A stretch of 10,880 nt of DNA from contig JANBTH010000820.1 of the NCBI GenBank assembly GCA_027578815.1, positions 1 to 10,880 of the forward strand, given 5' to 3'. The first letter of the stretch is position 1; each line of letters opens with the position of its first letter. Origin of the DNA: Coemansia sp. RSA 1804 (taxonomy: Eukaryota > Kickxellomycota > Kickxellomycetes > Kickxellales > Kickxellaceae). Made by a program: the position numbers and the translations under genes. Shown piece after piece: positions 1 to 7,295 of the stretch. The notes beneath the pieces were generated by a model. That model was not told where the DNA came from, searched no databases, and saw nothing but the letters and a program-made list of their open reading frames with translations.

Positions 1-22
1 GGTTTTGCGTTGAGCTCATCAT
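1..22 (-). CDS. Possible first codons of a leftward gene, cut by the window edge
   Basis: On the minus strand two consecutive ATG codons (22-20 and 19-17) open a frame reading MMSSTQN up to the window edge. The only support is that short open frame and the CT-rich minus-strand DNA lying about 40-180 bases upstream, which resembles the pyrimidine-rich DNA ahead of mS35 and CBS in this window. Seven residues cannot identify a product, and the frame could be chance. Confidence 0.22.
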
Positions 23-485
23 CTGCGGGTATAAAAGGCAACGCCAGATATAATATCAATAAGAACTATCCGAAAAGCTGGGCGAGAAGAGAGAAAAAGA
101 GTCTGAAGAAGGGGGGAAAAAGGTCAAGAAAGGTTGAATTGAGAAGGAAACAATAAAACAAATCCCAAGAAGAAGCAGAAAAAGAAAGAGTTGAGAAAAA
201 ACAGTTTCTTTGATTGCTGCTCGTCGCTGGTGACCTTTTTTTTTTGCTGTCAAAATTTACATCTTTAAATTCTCATCTTTTCTCCCGATTTTCTTCTTTT
301 GGGGGGTTCGGTGTATGCCGCAAGAGAGGCTTTTTTGCATTTCTCTTTTCCCCGTTTTCGACAGACAAACACGAAGTTATTTAAAAATTATATATAGAAA
401 TAGACAAAAAGAGCCGTGTTGCACCGGAAATACAGAGTTGGGCTTCACTAAAGAGCGTGTTCCTGGCAGTTATAATGCATAGCGT
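23..485. promoter_or_regulatory. Non-coding spacer with TATA-like element and strand-switching CT tracts
   Basis: No convincing gene lies here. A TATAAAAG element reads rightward at 30-37. Positions about 60-200 are strongly purine-rich on the plus strand, so CT-rich on the minus strand. From about 230 to 360 the skew flips, with CT-rich plus-strand DNA beginning at a run of ten T (236-245), a typical nucleosome-excluding poly(dA:dT) tract. AT-rich sequence at about 377-400 lies just past the end of the leftward 7TM gene and may carry its 3' processing signals. The 65-codon minus-strand frame at 56-253 is low-complexity Phe/Ser/Leu and follows from the CT skew, so I do not call it a gene. I infer promoter DNA for a leftward gene at the edge. 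Confidence 0.4.
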
Positions 486-1571
486 TTATTCTGAAAACGC
501 AGACAGAGTGTCGCTGAGCATATCCAGAGAACTTGCACTCTCAATATTTACATGTGGTGGCAGCCCATGCAGTGTGTTGCTGCTGTCCTGCCACAGTGGT
601 CTGCTGCTGCTTACAAGACGTTCCTTATTCTTTCCTTTATGATTTTTCAGCCGGGATTTTATCTGCCTCTTATAAGCATCGCGGATAGTTGGGTTGACAA
701 TGAGCGCAATGCCAAGAAGCACCGACTGCAATCCAAGAAATACAACGTTGACGTACTCCAGTCCATTGAATGTAGTGCGTCGGTAGTAACTGACTGTATA
801 TATGATTGTATTGAGCCAGAGCGACACTATAGGTGTGACAGGGTACCAGATAATTGTCAGCAATGCGCGGTGGAGCATCTTTGACTTGCTCTGCGCAATC
901 ACATTGTACGAAGGATGATACGCGTACAACGACAGGGCCAGTATCCGTCGAGAGCTCTTTCGTGTTTTCACAATATGAATCCCAATAATAGTTACGCTGA
1001 TTGCGCCAACAATCCCAGAGAAATATTGCCACACCGAAATCGTTAAAACCAAGAATATATAATACTTGCGCTGCACGAGTTTCGGAATATTGCAATACGA
1101 CGTTATGTCAAGTCTGCTCGGAGGTGTGTAAAGAAACGCCGACGCTGGAATTATTGCTATTCCTATGGCAAGAGAGATTAGAACAATTGTTGGCCATCGT
1201 TTTTGAGGCGACACCTTGTGAATAATCACCAGCTGGAGATGCAAGACACAGTAGATACACAGGTTGACCGGCAAAAGAGCCAAGACGTTGTTGACAAACA
1301 GAATTGCTCGGCACCCAAATTCAGTCTTTATCACCACAAACGATGCAATTATTCGGATTACAAACCGCATGCAATTCAGTAGCTGCACGATTATGATAAT
1401 ACGCGCGATTCTGTTTTTCCAGATCGAAGGCTGGAGCCAGACAAGTATCAATCCGTACAGAAATATCAGGAGCGAGACCACTGCCGATGTGATGTATACA
1501 ACTAATGCCGTCACCAAAAACCCAGTGCCTACAAGCGTAGGGATCGTGCCTTGGTTTTGTCTATTGTCCAT
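486..1571 (-). CDS. Seven-transmembrane receptor-like protein (tandem copy A)
   Basis: This 361-residue integral membrane protein has the layout of a G-protein-coupled receptor. I place helices at about 20-46, 55-80, 88-118, 127-149, 172-201, 235-261 and 271-293. Cys87 at the top of helix 3 and Cys160 in the loop before helix 5 are placed like the usual GPCR disulfide pair. Helix 3 contains LLPVNLCIYC, the loop after it H-x-V-x-P-x-KRWP, helix 5 starts WQY, helix 6 has a Pro-rich WYPVTPIVSLW stretch, and helix 7 ends in NPTIRDAY, recalling NPxxY. No signal peptide is visible. The tail (about 300-361) is basic, then Ser-rich and acidic at the end. The ATG has A at -3. The helix 6 pattern suggests the cAMP-receptor/Git3-type fungal receptors, but I cannot name the family or ligand. 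It is a duplicate of the gene at 1967-3034. Confidence 0.8.
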   Translation of the reverse strand: MDNRQNQGTIPTLVGTGFLVTALVVYITSAVVSLLIFLYGLILVWLQPSIWKNRIARIIIIVQLLNCMRFVIRIIASFVVIKTEFGCRAILFVNNVLALLPVNLCIYCVLHLQLVIIHKVSPQKRWPTIVLISLAIGIAIIPASAFLYTPPSRLDITSYCNIPKLVQRKYYIFLVLTISVWQYFSGIVGAISVTIIGIHIVKTRKSSRRILALSLYAYHPSYNVIAQSKSKMLHRALLTIIWYPVTPIVSLWLNTIIYTVSYYRRTTFNGLEYVNVVFLGLQSVLLGIALIVNPTIRDAYKRQIKSRLKNHKGKNKERLVSSSRPLWQDSSNTLHGLPPHVNIESASSLDMLSDTLSAFSE

Positions 1572-1966
1572 ATTTTAAAAAGGAAGCAATGCTGTACCGA
1601 CTACGTGGCTCTAGTTTCCGCTTCTTTTTGTAGTTGCTTGCAATATGGCACATGTTCCTATTCTTTCTGCTTCTATCATTAACAGCCTTTTGTAGTATTC
1701 AAACAAGTAAAATAAAGGAAAATTGGAGGTAAAATAACTAATGCCAAAAGCAAAAAAAAGGAACCAGTTCTAATTATTTCTTCGAAAAGAAAGTGTTCCT
1801 AACAGCAATTTTCAACAATAATAATAACGTAGCATTTTCGCATTATGATCTTACATGCCTAGGTCCAGCACATGAATTCTTTTTATAAAAAAAGTGCGAA
1901 CATTTTTATTCCTCATGCAAAAAGTGATATGCAAAATTCAAATATTATATACAGCTGCAAGCAATG
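1572..1966. promoter_or_regulatory. Spacer between the two 7TM genes: upstream region of copy A, 3' end of copy B
   Basis: This AT-rich spacer of 395 bases contains no credible gene. Read on the minus strand it starts with the 3' flank of copy B. That flank carries a canonical AATAAA at 1910-1905, about 57 bases past the copy B stop, followed by A-rich DNA, so it is a plausible polyadenylation signal. The remainder, up to 1572, must hold the promoter and leader of copy A. I see no clear TATA element or known factor site in it. Confidence 0.5.
1905..1910 (-). terminator. Polyadenylation signal AATAAA for 7TM copy B
   Basis: The minus strand reads AATAAA here, about 57 bases beyond the TGA of the receptor gene ending at 1967. 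Position and exact match to the eukaryotic consensus support it. Cleavage itself cannot be seen. Confidence 0.45.
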
Positions 1967-3034
1967 TCAAAACTCGGATACAGGGCTAACAAGAGCGTCG
2001 TCCAGCGATAGTGGAGTCGATAGATTCAAAGGCACGTGTAGCCGCTGCTCGACATCTTCCATATGGGAAACCATGGGTTGGTTGCTTCTAGATGATTTGT
2101 TTGTTTTTATCCAGCGGTCCCAAATTTCTTTTCTAAACGTCTTTTCAACAGTCGGGTTCACAATAAGCCCCATTCCTAACAGCACCGACTGAAGCCCAAG
2201 CAAAAGAACATTTATGTACTCGAGACTCGTAAATGTTTTCTGTCTGGAATAGGATACGGAGAATAGGAGCAGATTGAACCACAGAGAGATAATAGGCGTT
2301 ATCGGAAACCAGACTATGGATAGAAGGGTGCGGTGGAGCATATTTGTATGGCTCTGCTGGATAATAGTCTGCGATTGACCATAGGAGTATGTTGATGTCC
2401 TCAGGATGCTCTGTGGAACTCTCTGCGTCCGTAGAATATACAGGCCAAGAATGGAGCCGCTGACCACACCGATAACACCTGATAGATACTGCCAAAGGGC
2501 AAAGCTGAGGTTATAATATACAAAGTGTCTGTGATTAAATACTTTAGGAATTCTGCAATACGAGGCAATTCCTGCTGTGCTAGGAGAGATGTAGAGGAAT
2601 GAAGCTGCAGGAACAATAGCTGTAAGTATTGCAAACGACAAGAGCACTGCTTTTGGCCATCGCTTGTATGGCTGCACCTGATGAACAATTATAATTTGCA
2701 AGTAAACCACGCAATAAATGCAAAGGTTGACCGGCAACAGTGTCGTCGAGTTGTGAAGAAACAACAGCGCCCGGCAGCCAAACTCTTCTCGGACTGTAAT
2801 AAACGTCGCCAATATTCGAAATATAAACCGCAGAAAGTTAATGATCTGGACCACAATGATTATTCGCACGATATGGTTTTGCCAAACTCTTGTATCAAGA
2901 ATGATAATCAACACTCCGTACAGAAAAACCAAAAGAGATACGCACGCTGAAAGAATGTATATTACTTTGGTAAACGGTTCGAAACCTGGTGCGTGGATTA
3001 TAGGAACCGGAGCTGTATTAACGTCTGGTATCAT
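1967..3034 (-). CDS. Seven-transmembrane receptor-like protein (tandem copy B)
   Basis: This 355-residue paralogue of copy A has the same seven-helix layout. The open frame extends four codons further to a TTG, but the first ATG is at 3034-3032. With that start Cys87 and Cys160 fall at exactly the same residue numbers as in copy A, and the two align without gaps over about 285 residues (146 identical by hand count, about 51%). Shared blocks include FGCRA, LLPVNLCIYC, P-x-KRWP, WQY-x-SG, MLHR, TPI-x-SLW and LGLQSVLLG followed by LIVNPT. Identity is lowest in the N-terminus, the third cytoplasmic loop (about 205-235) and the tail, the regions that usually set ligand and effector choice in receptors. 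The tail ends SLDD...SEF, echoing copy A. Function and ligand are unknown; GPCR-like signalling at the cell surface is inference from topology. Confidence 0.8.
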   Translation of the reverse strand: MIPDVNTAPVPIIHAPGFEPFTKVIYILSACVSLLVFLYGVLIIILDTRVWQNHIVRIIIVVQIINFLRFIFRILATFITVREEFGCRALLFLHNSTTLLPVNLCIYCVVYLQIIIVHQVQPYKRWPKAVLLSFAILTAIVPAASFLYISPSTAGIASYCRIPKVFNHRHFVYYNLSFALWQYLSGVIGVVSGSILGLYILRTQRVPQSILRTSTYSYGQSQTIIQQSHTNMLHRTLLSIVWFPITPIISLWFNLLLFSVSYSRQKTFTSLEYINVLLLGLQSVLLGMGLIVNPTVEKTFRKEIWDRWIKTNKSSRSNQPMVSHMEDVEQRLHVPLNLSTPLSLDDALVSPVSEF

Positions 3035-3063
3035 GTGAGATAACAACAGTATTGTCGCCCCAT
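3031..3063 (-). promoter_or_regulatory. Upstream ORF overlapping the 7TM copy B start codon
   Basis: On the minus strand an ATG at 3063-3061, followed by G at +4, opens a ten-codon frame (MGRQYCCYLT). Its TGA (3033-3031) overlaps the receptor ATG (3034-3032) as ATGA. If the mRNA begins upstream of 3063, a scanning ribosome would meet this ATG first, and receptor synthesis would need leaky scanning or reinitiation. Whether the mRNA includes it is unknown. Confidence 0.35.
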
Positions 3064-3468
3064 TGGTGACCGTGGTAGCTGCGTTTCTTTTTACAGATTT
3101 GGAATTACAATGCTATAGTCTGAATTATAAATGTTGAAGAGTAGAAAACAAGTTTCTAGTAATCGAGCATCAAAGAAGCTTTGGAACACTTGCATGACAT
3201 TATAATATAGCATGCCATCTGCGCATACAAGTTTTTTTTACCTAACAAAATTGCATTCTAGACAATAGACATTCATTCATCTTAGATTAAGTCCTCGTAG
3301 CATGCAAGCCGAGGTTATGTGGGGAACGATGACTAATATTATGATAATGTGAACAGCAGCTCCGACTGTATTGCCACGGGGTAGCCATCTTAATCAGAAG
3401 AGAAGCTTGTATTATCCCCAGCATCCTTATTACGTCGTGAGACCATAGCAGTAAACCATCCAGAAACA
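3064..3468. promoter_or_regulatory. Spacer: MLH1 3' flank and upstream region of 7TM copy B
   Basis: Both neighbours run leftward, so this spacer must hold the MLH1 3' end (right part) and the promoter of 7TM copy B (left part). It is AT-rich, with TATAAT-like stretches near 3125 and 3200 and a run of seven T at about 3232-3238. I find no exact AATAAA on the minus strand. A 60-codon minus-strand frame beginning at the MLH1 stop (3287-3469) has no recognisable protein character and is not called. Confidence 0.4.
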
Positions 3469-6021
3469 CTAGCAGCGTTCAAAAATACGGTATAGGTCAG
3501 GCAGGTCGGCAAGCTGGATCACGGCGTTCTCGGTAAGAAGCATGTTCGGTGCCCAAAACGAGGTCTCCTTAAATGAGGGAAATATGCGGTGTTCAGCCAT
3601 TAAGCGATATGCTTCCTTGGCATTAAGCGGGTCGTCGGGAAGCGGAGGTTCGAGCGCATATAGCGATGCTAGCGCGTTAATAAACCCCTTGAGAAACGGT
3701 TGTTCGTTCTCCCAGTCAATGGAAAATGCGGCATTGTAAAGAAACAGCGGCAACTTGTCGTAGTCTGGCGAATACTCCTTTACTATCATCGGCATTGACT
3801 CGACTGTCCCAATATCGCTTATTCTGATCAGAAAGAACTCCTCAAGCATCTCGCTGTTGTTGACAAAGCGCATATTCACCTCCTCTGCCGACTTTTCTGG
3901 ATTCTCATCGCCAAGCTCTTGTGCTGCAACCAACGCCAGTTCGTAGATGGATGGTGCGGGCTGCAGCAAGATCCGACCAAAGTTCATAAAGTCAAAAACA
4001 CAGCGATGATAGAATAGATGGAAGCTGATCTTGCAGTAGTCCACCATGTACAAACGCGTCTGGTACTGTATAAGTGCCTTTCGGTCGTCAATAAAGCCAA
4101 CAAATGTGTGCTCGCTCAAAACCCGTGTAAGCTCAGTATGCGCATGTCGCCTCAATTCATTTCGCAGATTGCGAATGCTGGTCAGCTGTACATCGATAGG
4201 CGCCTCTGTGGTTTCGGCCATATACGATTTTCCTAGTGGACCTGGTTTGATCTCTGGAAAGGTAGAAGGCAGCTGCCGGTCACTTGGGTCAGCGAGTTTT
4301 GGCCGCTTTCCTGGCTCGAGGCCTAGATCATCGCCTTGTGGTGCTGTTGGTTCTAATAAGCTACTCCCAGGAGCGAATAGAGGTGTAGATGACGGTGTGA
4401 TGTCCGCAATACGAGCGGATTTTGGGCCTGGAGAATAATTGATCGGTTTATTACCGTGGATGCCGCTCTGATGAATTGAGTTAATAGGGCTGCCAAAAAT
4501 TGGGTCCGGTCTATCCGCATCATGGTTACTGGAAGAATGGCTGGGAAACGTTGACGAGATAGTCGGCGAATGTTGTTGTCCTGATTCTCTGGACGGCGAG
4601 ATGCTAAAATCAGAGCCGATTGTTAGCTGTGTTCGGTTTCTGTTAGCAGCAGAGGGTGAGATACCAAACGAAAATGATTCAAGAGATCGTGTTTTGTAGT
4701 CCGTCCTCACGGTCTTGTTGACTGGGGTTCTTTGCTGGCTACTCTGTTGAAAGCTATTTGAGGGGCTGGATAGTTCGGGAATCTGTCCTGAGCGGCTCTT
4801 CTCATACTTGATACTGCTAGAAGCGGGTGTTGATGGTGGCTCCCTTGAAATTGAAGACAACAAAATCGGTGTCAAGGTATTATCCTCGGTAAGTGTGCTT
4901 CCTGAGCTTTCCTTTACAAGTGTACTCTGAATTGGGAATGATCTGCTTTCGTTGATGTCAAGCAGCTTTTTATGGATACAATCGACAATTGCACCAACAA
5001 TCGCATCCTCATTCAAAAAGCGCACCTCGCGTTTTGTTGGATGTACATTAACATCGACGTTCTGAGGTTTTATCCGAAGGTCCAGATAAACAAACGGCCT
5101 CGAAGCTTTAGGGAGAATGCTAGCGTAAAGAGACTCAACTGCCCGCTTAATCGGCGTGTGGTCAACCAGCCGGTGGTTGATGAAAAGGAGGAATATCGAC
5201 TTGTGCATCTCGTGTGTAGAGCTTGACACGCTTCCCTTGAACTCATAATCAAAATACTTGTCCGTATTGCTGATTTGGACAAGAGAGCTGGCGATTTTTG
5301 CGCCAAATATCTGTCTGATATTCGCAATGGTTGATGCGCCCTTCTGGGTGTTCAAATCTGCCTTTGGCATCCCAATCTTCCGACAAGTAAATGCGACACC
5401 CGAGTTGTGGATAGCATATCTGCTAGCAACCTCGAATATACGGGTATACTCATCACGCGTGTTCTTAAGCGCGGATTTGCGTGAAGGAATGTTATAGAAC
5501 AAATCCTCTGCGGTGATTACAGTGCCATTGTTTCCGGCACATGGCTCTGGATTACTGCTTCCTCCTGGCCGTGCGGAAACAATCTTTCCGTCAGAGTAGT
5601 TTGCCTTGTACGCGCAGTCTGACTCGGCCTGCTTTGTAATAATTGACAAATGCGATACGTGGCTGATGCTTGCAAGCGCTTCGCCTCTGAATCCGTACGT
5701 CTGGATCGTCGATAGGTCCTCATACGTTTTGAGCTTGCTGGTTGTAAACCGCTCACACACAATGTGCATATCCTCTGCGCGAATCCCATGGCCATTGTCC
5801 TGAATCTGCAGGACCTTCAGGCCGCCATCCTTAACACCTATGGAAATACTGGTAGAGCCCGCATCCAGCGAGTTTTCAATCAGCTCTTTCAGCGCGTTTG
5901 ATGGGCGGTTGATAATCTCGCCCGCAGCAATACGGTTAATAACTGTCTCATCCAGCTTGCGGATAGGTGCAGGCTTTGGCGACGGCTCGCTGTGGCCATG
6001 CTGGCTACTGTCCAAAGACAT
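3469..6021 (-). CDS. MLH1: DNA mismatch repair protein MLH1
   Basis: This is the MutL homologue that pairs with PMS-type partners after MutS proteins find a mismatch in the nucleus. From the ATG at 6021 the protein has 850 residues (human MLH1 756). The N-terminal GHKL ATPase shows KELIEN at 45-50 (catalytic Glu46, Mg-binding Asn50), DNGHGI at 75-80, FTTSK at 92-96 and GFRGEAL at 110-116. HPTKREVRF at 327-335 closes the transducer domain. A Ser/Pro-rich linker (about 360-605) contains an element like the human VRTDSREQKLDAF stretch (438-450) and a basic GKRPK (571-575), a possible nuclear signal. The C-terminal dimerisation domain ends in FERC, the invariant MLH1 terminus that completes the partner's endonuclease site. 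No intron is visible. The frame is open for 35 more codons to an ATG at 6126, but those residues resemble translated leader and that ATG has a poor context; the ATG at 6021 has A at -3. Confidence 0.97.
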   Translation of the reverse strand: MSLDSSQHGHSEPSPKPAPIRKLDETVINRIAAGEIINRPSNALKELIENSLDAGSTSISIGVKDGGLKVLQIQDNGHGIRAEDMHIVCERFTTSKLKTYEDLSTIQTYGFRGEALASISHVSHLSIITKQAESDCAYKANYSDGKIVSARPGGSSNPEPCAGNNGTVITAEDLFYNIPSRKSALKNTRDEYTRIFEVASRYAIHNSGVAFTCRKIGMPKADLNTQKGASTIANIRQIFGAKIASSLVQISNTDKYFDYEFKGSVSSSTHEMHKSIFLLFINHRLVDHTPIKRAVESLYASILPKASRPFVYLDLRIKPQNVDVNVHPTKREVRFLNEDAIVGAIVDCIHKKLLDINESRSFPIQSTLVKESSGSTLTEDNTLTPILLSSISREPPSTPASSSIKYEKSRSGQIPELSSPSNSFQQSSQQRTPVNKTVRTDYKTRSLESFSFGISPSAANRNRTQLTIGSDFSISPSRESGQQHSPTISSTFPSHSSSNHDADRPDPIFGSPINSIHQSGIHGNKPINYSPGPKSARIADITPSSTPLFAPGSSLLEPTAPQGDDLGLEPGKRPKLADPSDRQLPSTFPEIKPGPLGKSYMAETTEAPIDVQLTSIRNLRNELRRHAHTELTRVLSEHTFVGFIDDRKALIQYQTRLYMVDYCKISFHLFYHRCVFDFMNFGRILLQPAPSIYELALVAAQELGDENPEKSAEEVNMRFVNNSEMLEEFFLIRISDIGTVESMPMIVKEYSPDYDKLPLFLYNAAFSIDWENEQPFLKGFINALASLYALEPPLPDDPLNAKEAYRLMAEHRIFPSFKETSFWAPNMLLTENAVIQLADLPDLYRIFERC

Positions 6022-6432
6022 TATGTAAAGATAACTAAATTTAGTAAGAAGAAAGAAGTGAGAAATAAAGTAAAATGAGCTTTGGAAGAGAAGAAAACTA
6101 AAACATGTTTTTATTTTGCTGCGCATCGACTGTGATGAGGCGTAACAGTTGCATAACGGCGGATCGGATCAAGACAAAAAGGATCAGATCAGTACGTGTA
6201 CCTTTGACAGAAAAACAAGTGAGAATGGTTTATCAAGGTTTTTGCAAATTAAACAACACAAATTGAAGCAAATGGTCAGTAAGCATCTCGTTGTTATTCC
6301 CTTCTTCCTTCGTTCTTTAGCTCTCCATACTCCTTATATTGCCAAATCTTTCTTTGTCGTTCATTTTGGTGTTCTTGGCTGTTTTGTTTAATCCAAATTA
6401 GAAATCCGTTTGTCCATACCAACAGCCAGAAA
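6022..6432. promoter_or_regulatory. Divergent promoter region between MLH1 and mS35
   Basis: MLH1 leaves leftward and mS35 rightward from this stretch of 411 bases, so it must contain both promoters. Visible elements are a near-perfect 11-base direct repeat, GGATCRGATCA, at 6161-6171 and 6181-6191, and a CT-rich block at about 6290-6340 on the mS35 coding strand. TATA-like motifs are weak. No MluI cell-cycle box (ACGCGT), which controls many yeast replication and repair genes, occurs here. Confidence 0.55.
6161..6191. repeat. Short direct repeat GGATCRGATCA, two copies 20 bases apart
   Basis: Copies at 6161-6171 and 6181-6191 match at 10 of 11 bases, and each contains two GATC tetramers. Their start-to-start distance of 20 bases is near two helical turns, as could suit a dimeric factor. 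No known factor is assigned. Confidence 0.4.
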
Positions 6433-7194
6433 ATGAGCTCGATAATCACAACGCATTTGCGACTTCTAAAGAGTCCAAGGCTATCCTCCGCTGCTGTTGC
6501 TGCTGCTGGACGTAATTTGCACACCAGCGCTGTCCAACAAGTCGGCCGTAAGAAGAAGGTGCTTCCCAGGGTAACAAAGTCACAGCGCAGGGAGCATGCT
6601 TTGGCGATCGATCAGGAGGACCAGGAGAACGATATTGAAAACATGGGTGAGTGGGATGGCGATGACCACCACTTGTACGGGCATCTGCTGATGGAGAGCA
6701 TTCGCGATGTGCGCAAGTACGCACGCCAGATGAAGTTTGAGCATCCGGCGCTTGCAGAGTTCAAGAAGCCGTTTACAGCGCCCTCGGCATCGCAGATCCT
6801 GCGATTTGAAAGCTCTGCAACCATGGGCGAAAAGTCCCAAGCAAAGGATCGGAAGGTTGTGATGCGCGTCAGGGTGCAGGATCTTGGATTGGACGCACTT
6901 GTTCTTCGCAAGTTTGTTTTGCTTGCAGGCCCACGCTACAATCCGCAGACGGATGAGCTGATTATGTCAGAATCGCGTGAGCTCGCATCGCTGCTGAACA
7001 AAAAACGGCTGGCCGACACTCTTGTGGCGCTTATCGAAGAGGCAAAGAAGGACGACTCTTTCGTTGATGTGCCGCTTGACTTTGTTCACTGCAAATACAA
7101 GCCAAAGCCCGCCTTCCCCAAGAGCTGGAATCCAACAATCAAACGCAACAAAACTAAGAAAGTCAAGAAGAACGCAGTGAACAAAAATATATAG
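6433..7194 (+). CDS. Mitochondrial small ribosomal subunit protein mS35 (Rsm24 family)
   Basis: This 253-residue nuclear-encoded protein belongs to the mS35/Rsm24 family, a mitochondrion-specific component of the small ribosomal subunit. Residues 1-36 are free of acidic residues and rich in Arg, Ser and Ala, ending near RNLHTSA, as expected for a cleavable mitochondrial presequence. The family domain lies at about 85-225. Its hallmark is KVVMRVRVQDLGLD (141-154) followed by LLAGPRYNP (163-171), then a helical NKKRLADTLVALIEEAK segment (189-205). The C-terminus from about 225 is Lys-rich, typical of rRNA-binding tails. The ATG has A at -3 and no in-frame alternative is needed. It converges with RPC5 across 101 bases. 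I recognise the family from the LLAGPRY block; the precise boundary of the presequence is inferred. Confidence 0.88.
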   Translation: MSSIITTHLRLLKSPRLSSAAVAAAGRNLHTSAVQQVGRKKKVLPRVTKSQRREHALAIDQEDQENDIENMGEWDGDDHHLYGHLLMESIRDVRKYARQMKFEHPALAEFKKPFTAPSASQILRFESSATMGEKSQAKDRKVVMRVRVQDLGLDALVLRKFVLLAGPRYNPQTDELIMSESRELASLLNKKRLADTLVALIEEAKKDDSFVDVPLDFVHCKYKPKPAFPKSWNPTIKRNKTKKVKKNAVNKNI

Positions 7195-7295
7195 AATGTG
7201 CGCAAAGGCACTCGCTTTTCTAACTCTGCTTTCCTTTTTTTACTTGTTAATTATATAAAAAGCGATGACAATATAAAATATAATAACGGGAAAAA
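7195..7295. terminator. Shared 3' region of convergent mS35 and RPC5 genes
   Basis: Only 101 bases separate the two convergent stop codons. The sequence is AT-rich, with ATATAAAATATAATAA-type stretches at about 7270-7286 that could serve 3' processing on both strands. No exact AATAAA is present. The two mRNAs probably overlap at their 3' ends. Confidence 0.4.

Noticed and set aside
56..253. 65-codon minus-strand frame with a hydrophobic stretch resembling a small membrane protein
   Set aside because: Composition is Phe/Ser/Leu from a CT-rich tract, so the hydrophobicity follows from base skew.
670..1095. 141-codon minus-strand frame inside 7TM copy A
   Set aside because: It is an out-of-frame shadow: it has no family features, and the 7TM frame is supported by a paralogue.
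2976..2986. GGTTCGAAACC, similar to the B box of a tRNA gene
   Set aside because: It lies inside the 7TM copy B coding region (codons near APGFEP), matches the B-box consensus only partly, and has no matching A box or cloverleaf around it.
3287..3469. 60-codon minus-strand frame directly after the MLH1 stop
   Set aside because: No start context or domain supports it. MLH1 already ends in the conserved FERC, so it is not a missing C-terminus.
4046..4438. 130-codon plus-strand frame antisense to MLH1
   Set aside because: It lies opposite the MLH1 linker and C-terminal domain, has Ser/Gly-rich composition and no recognisable motif, so it is a shadow of the conserved gene.
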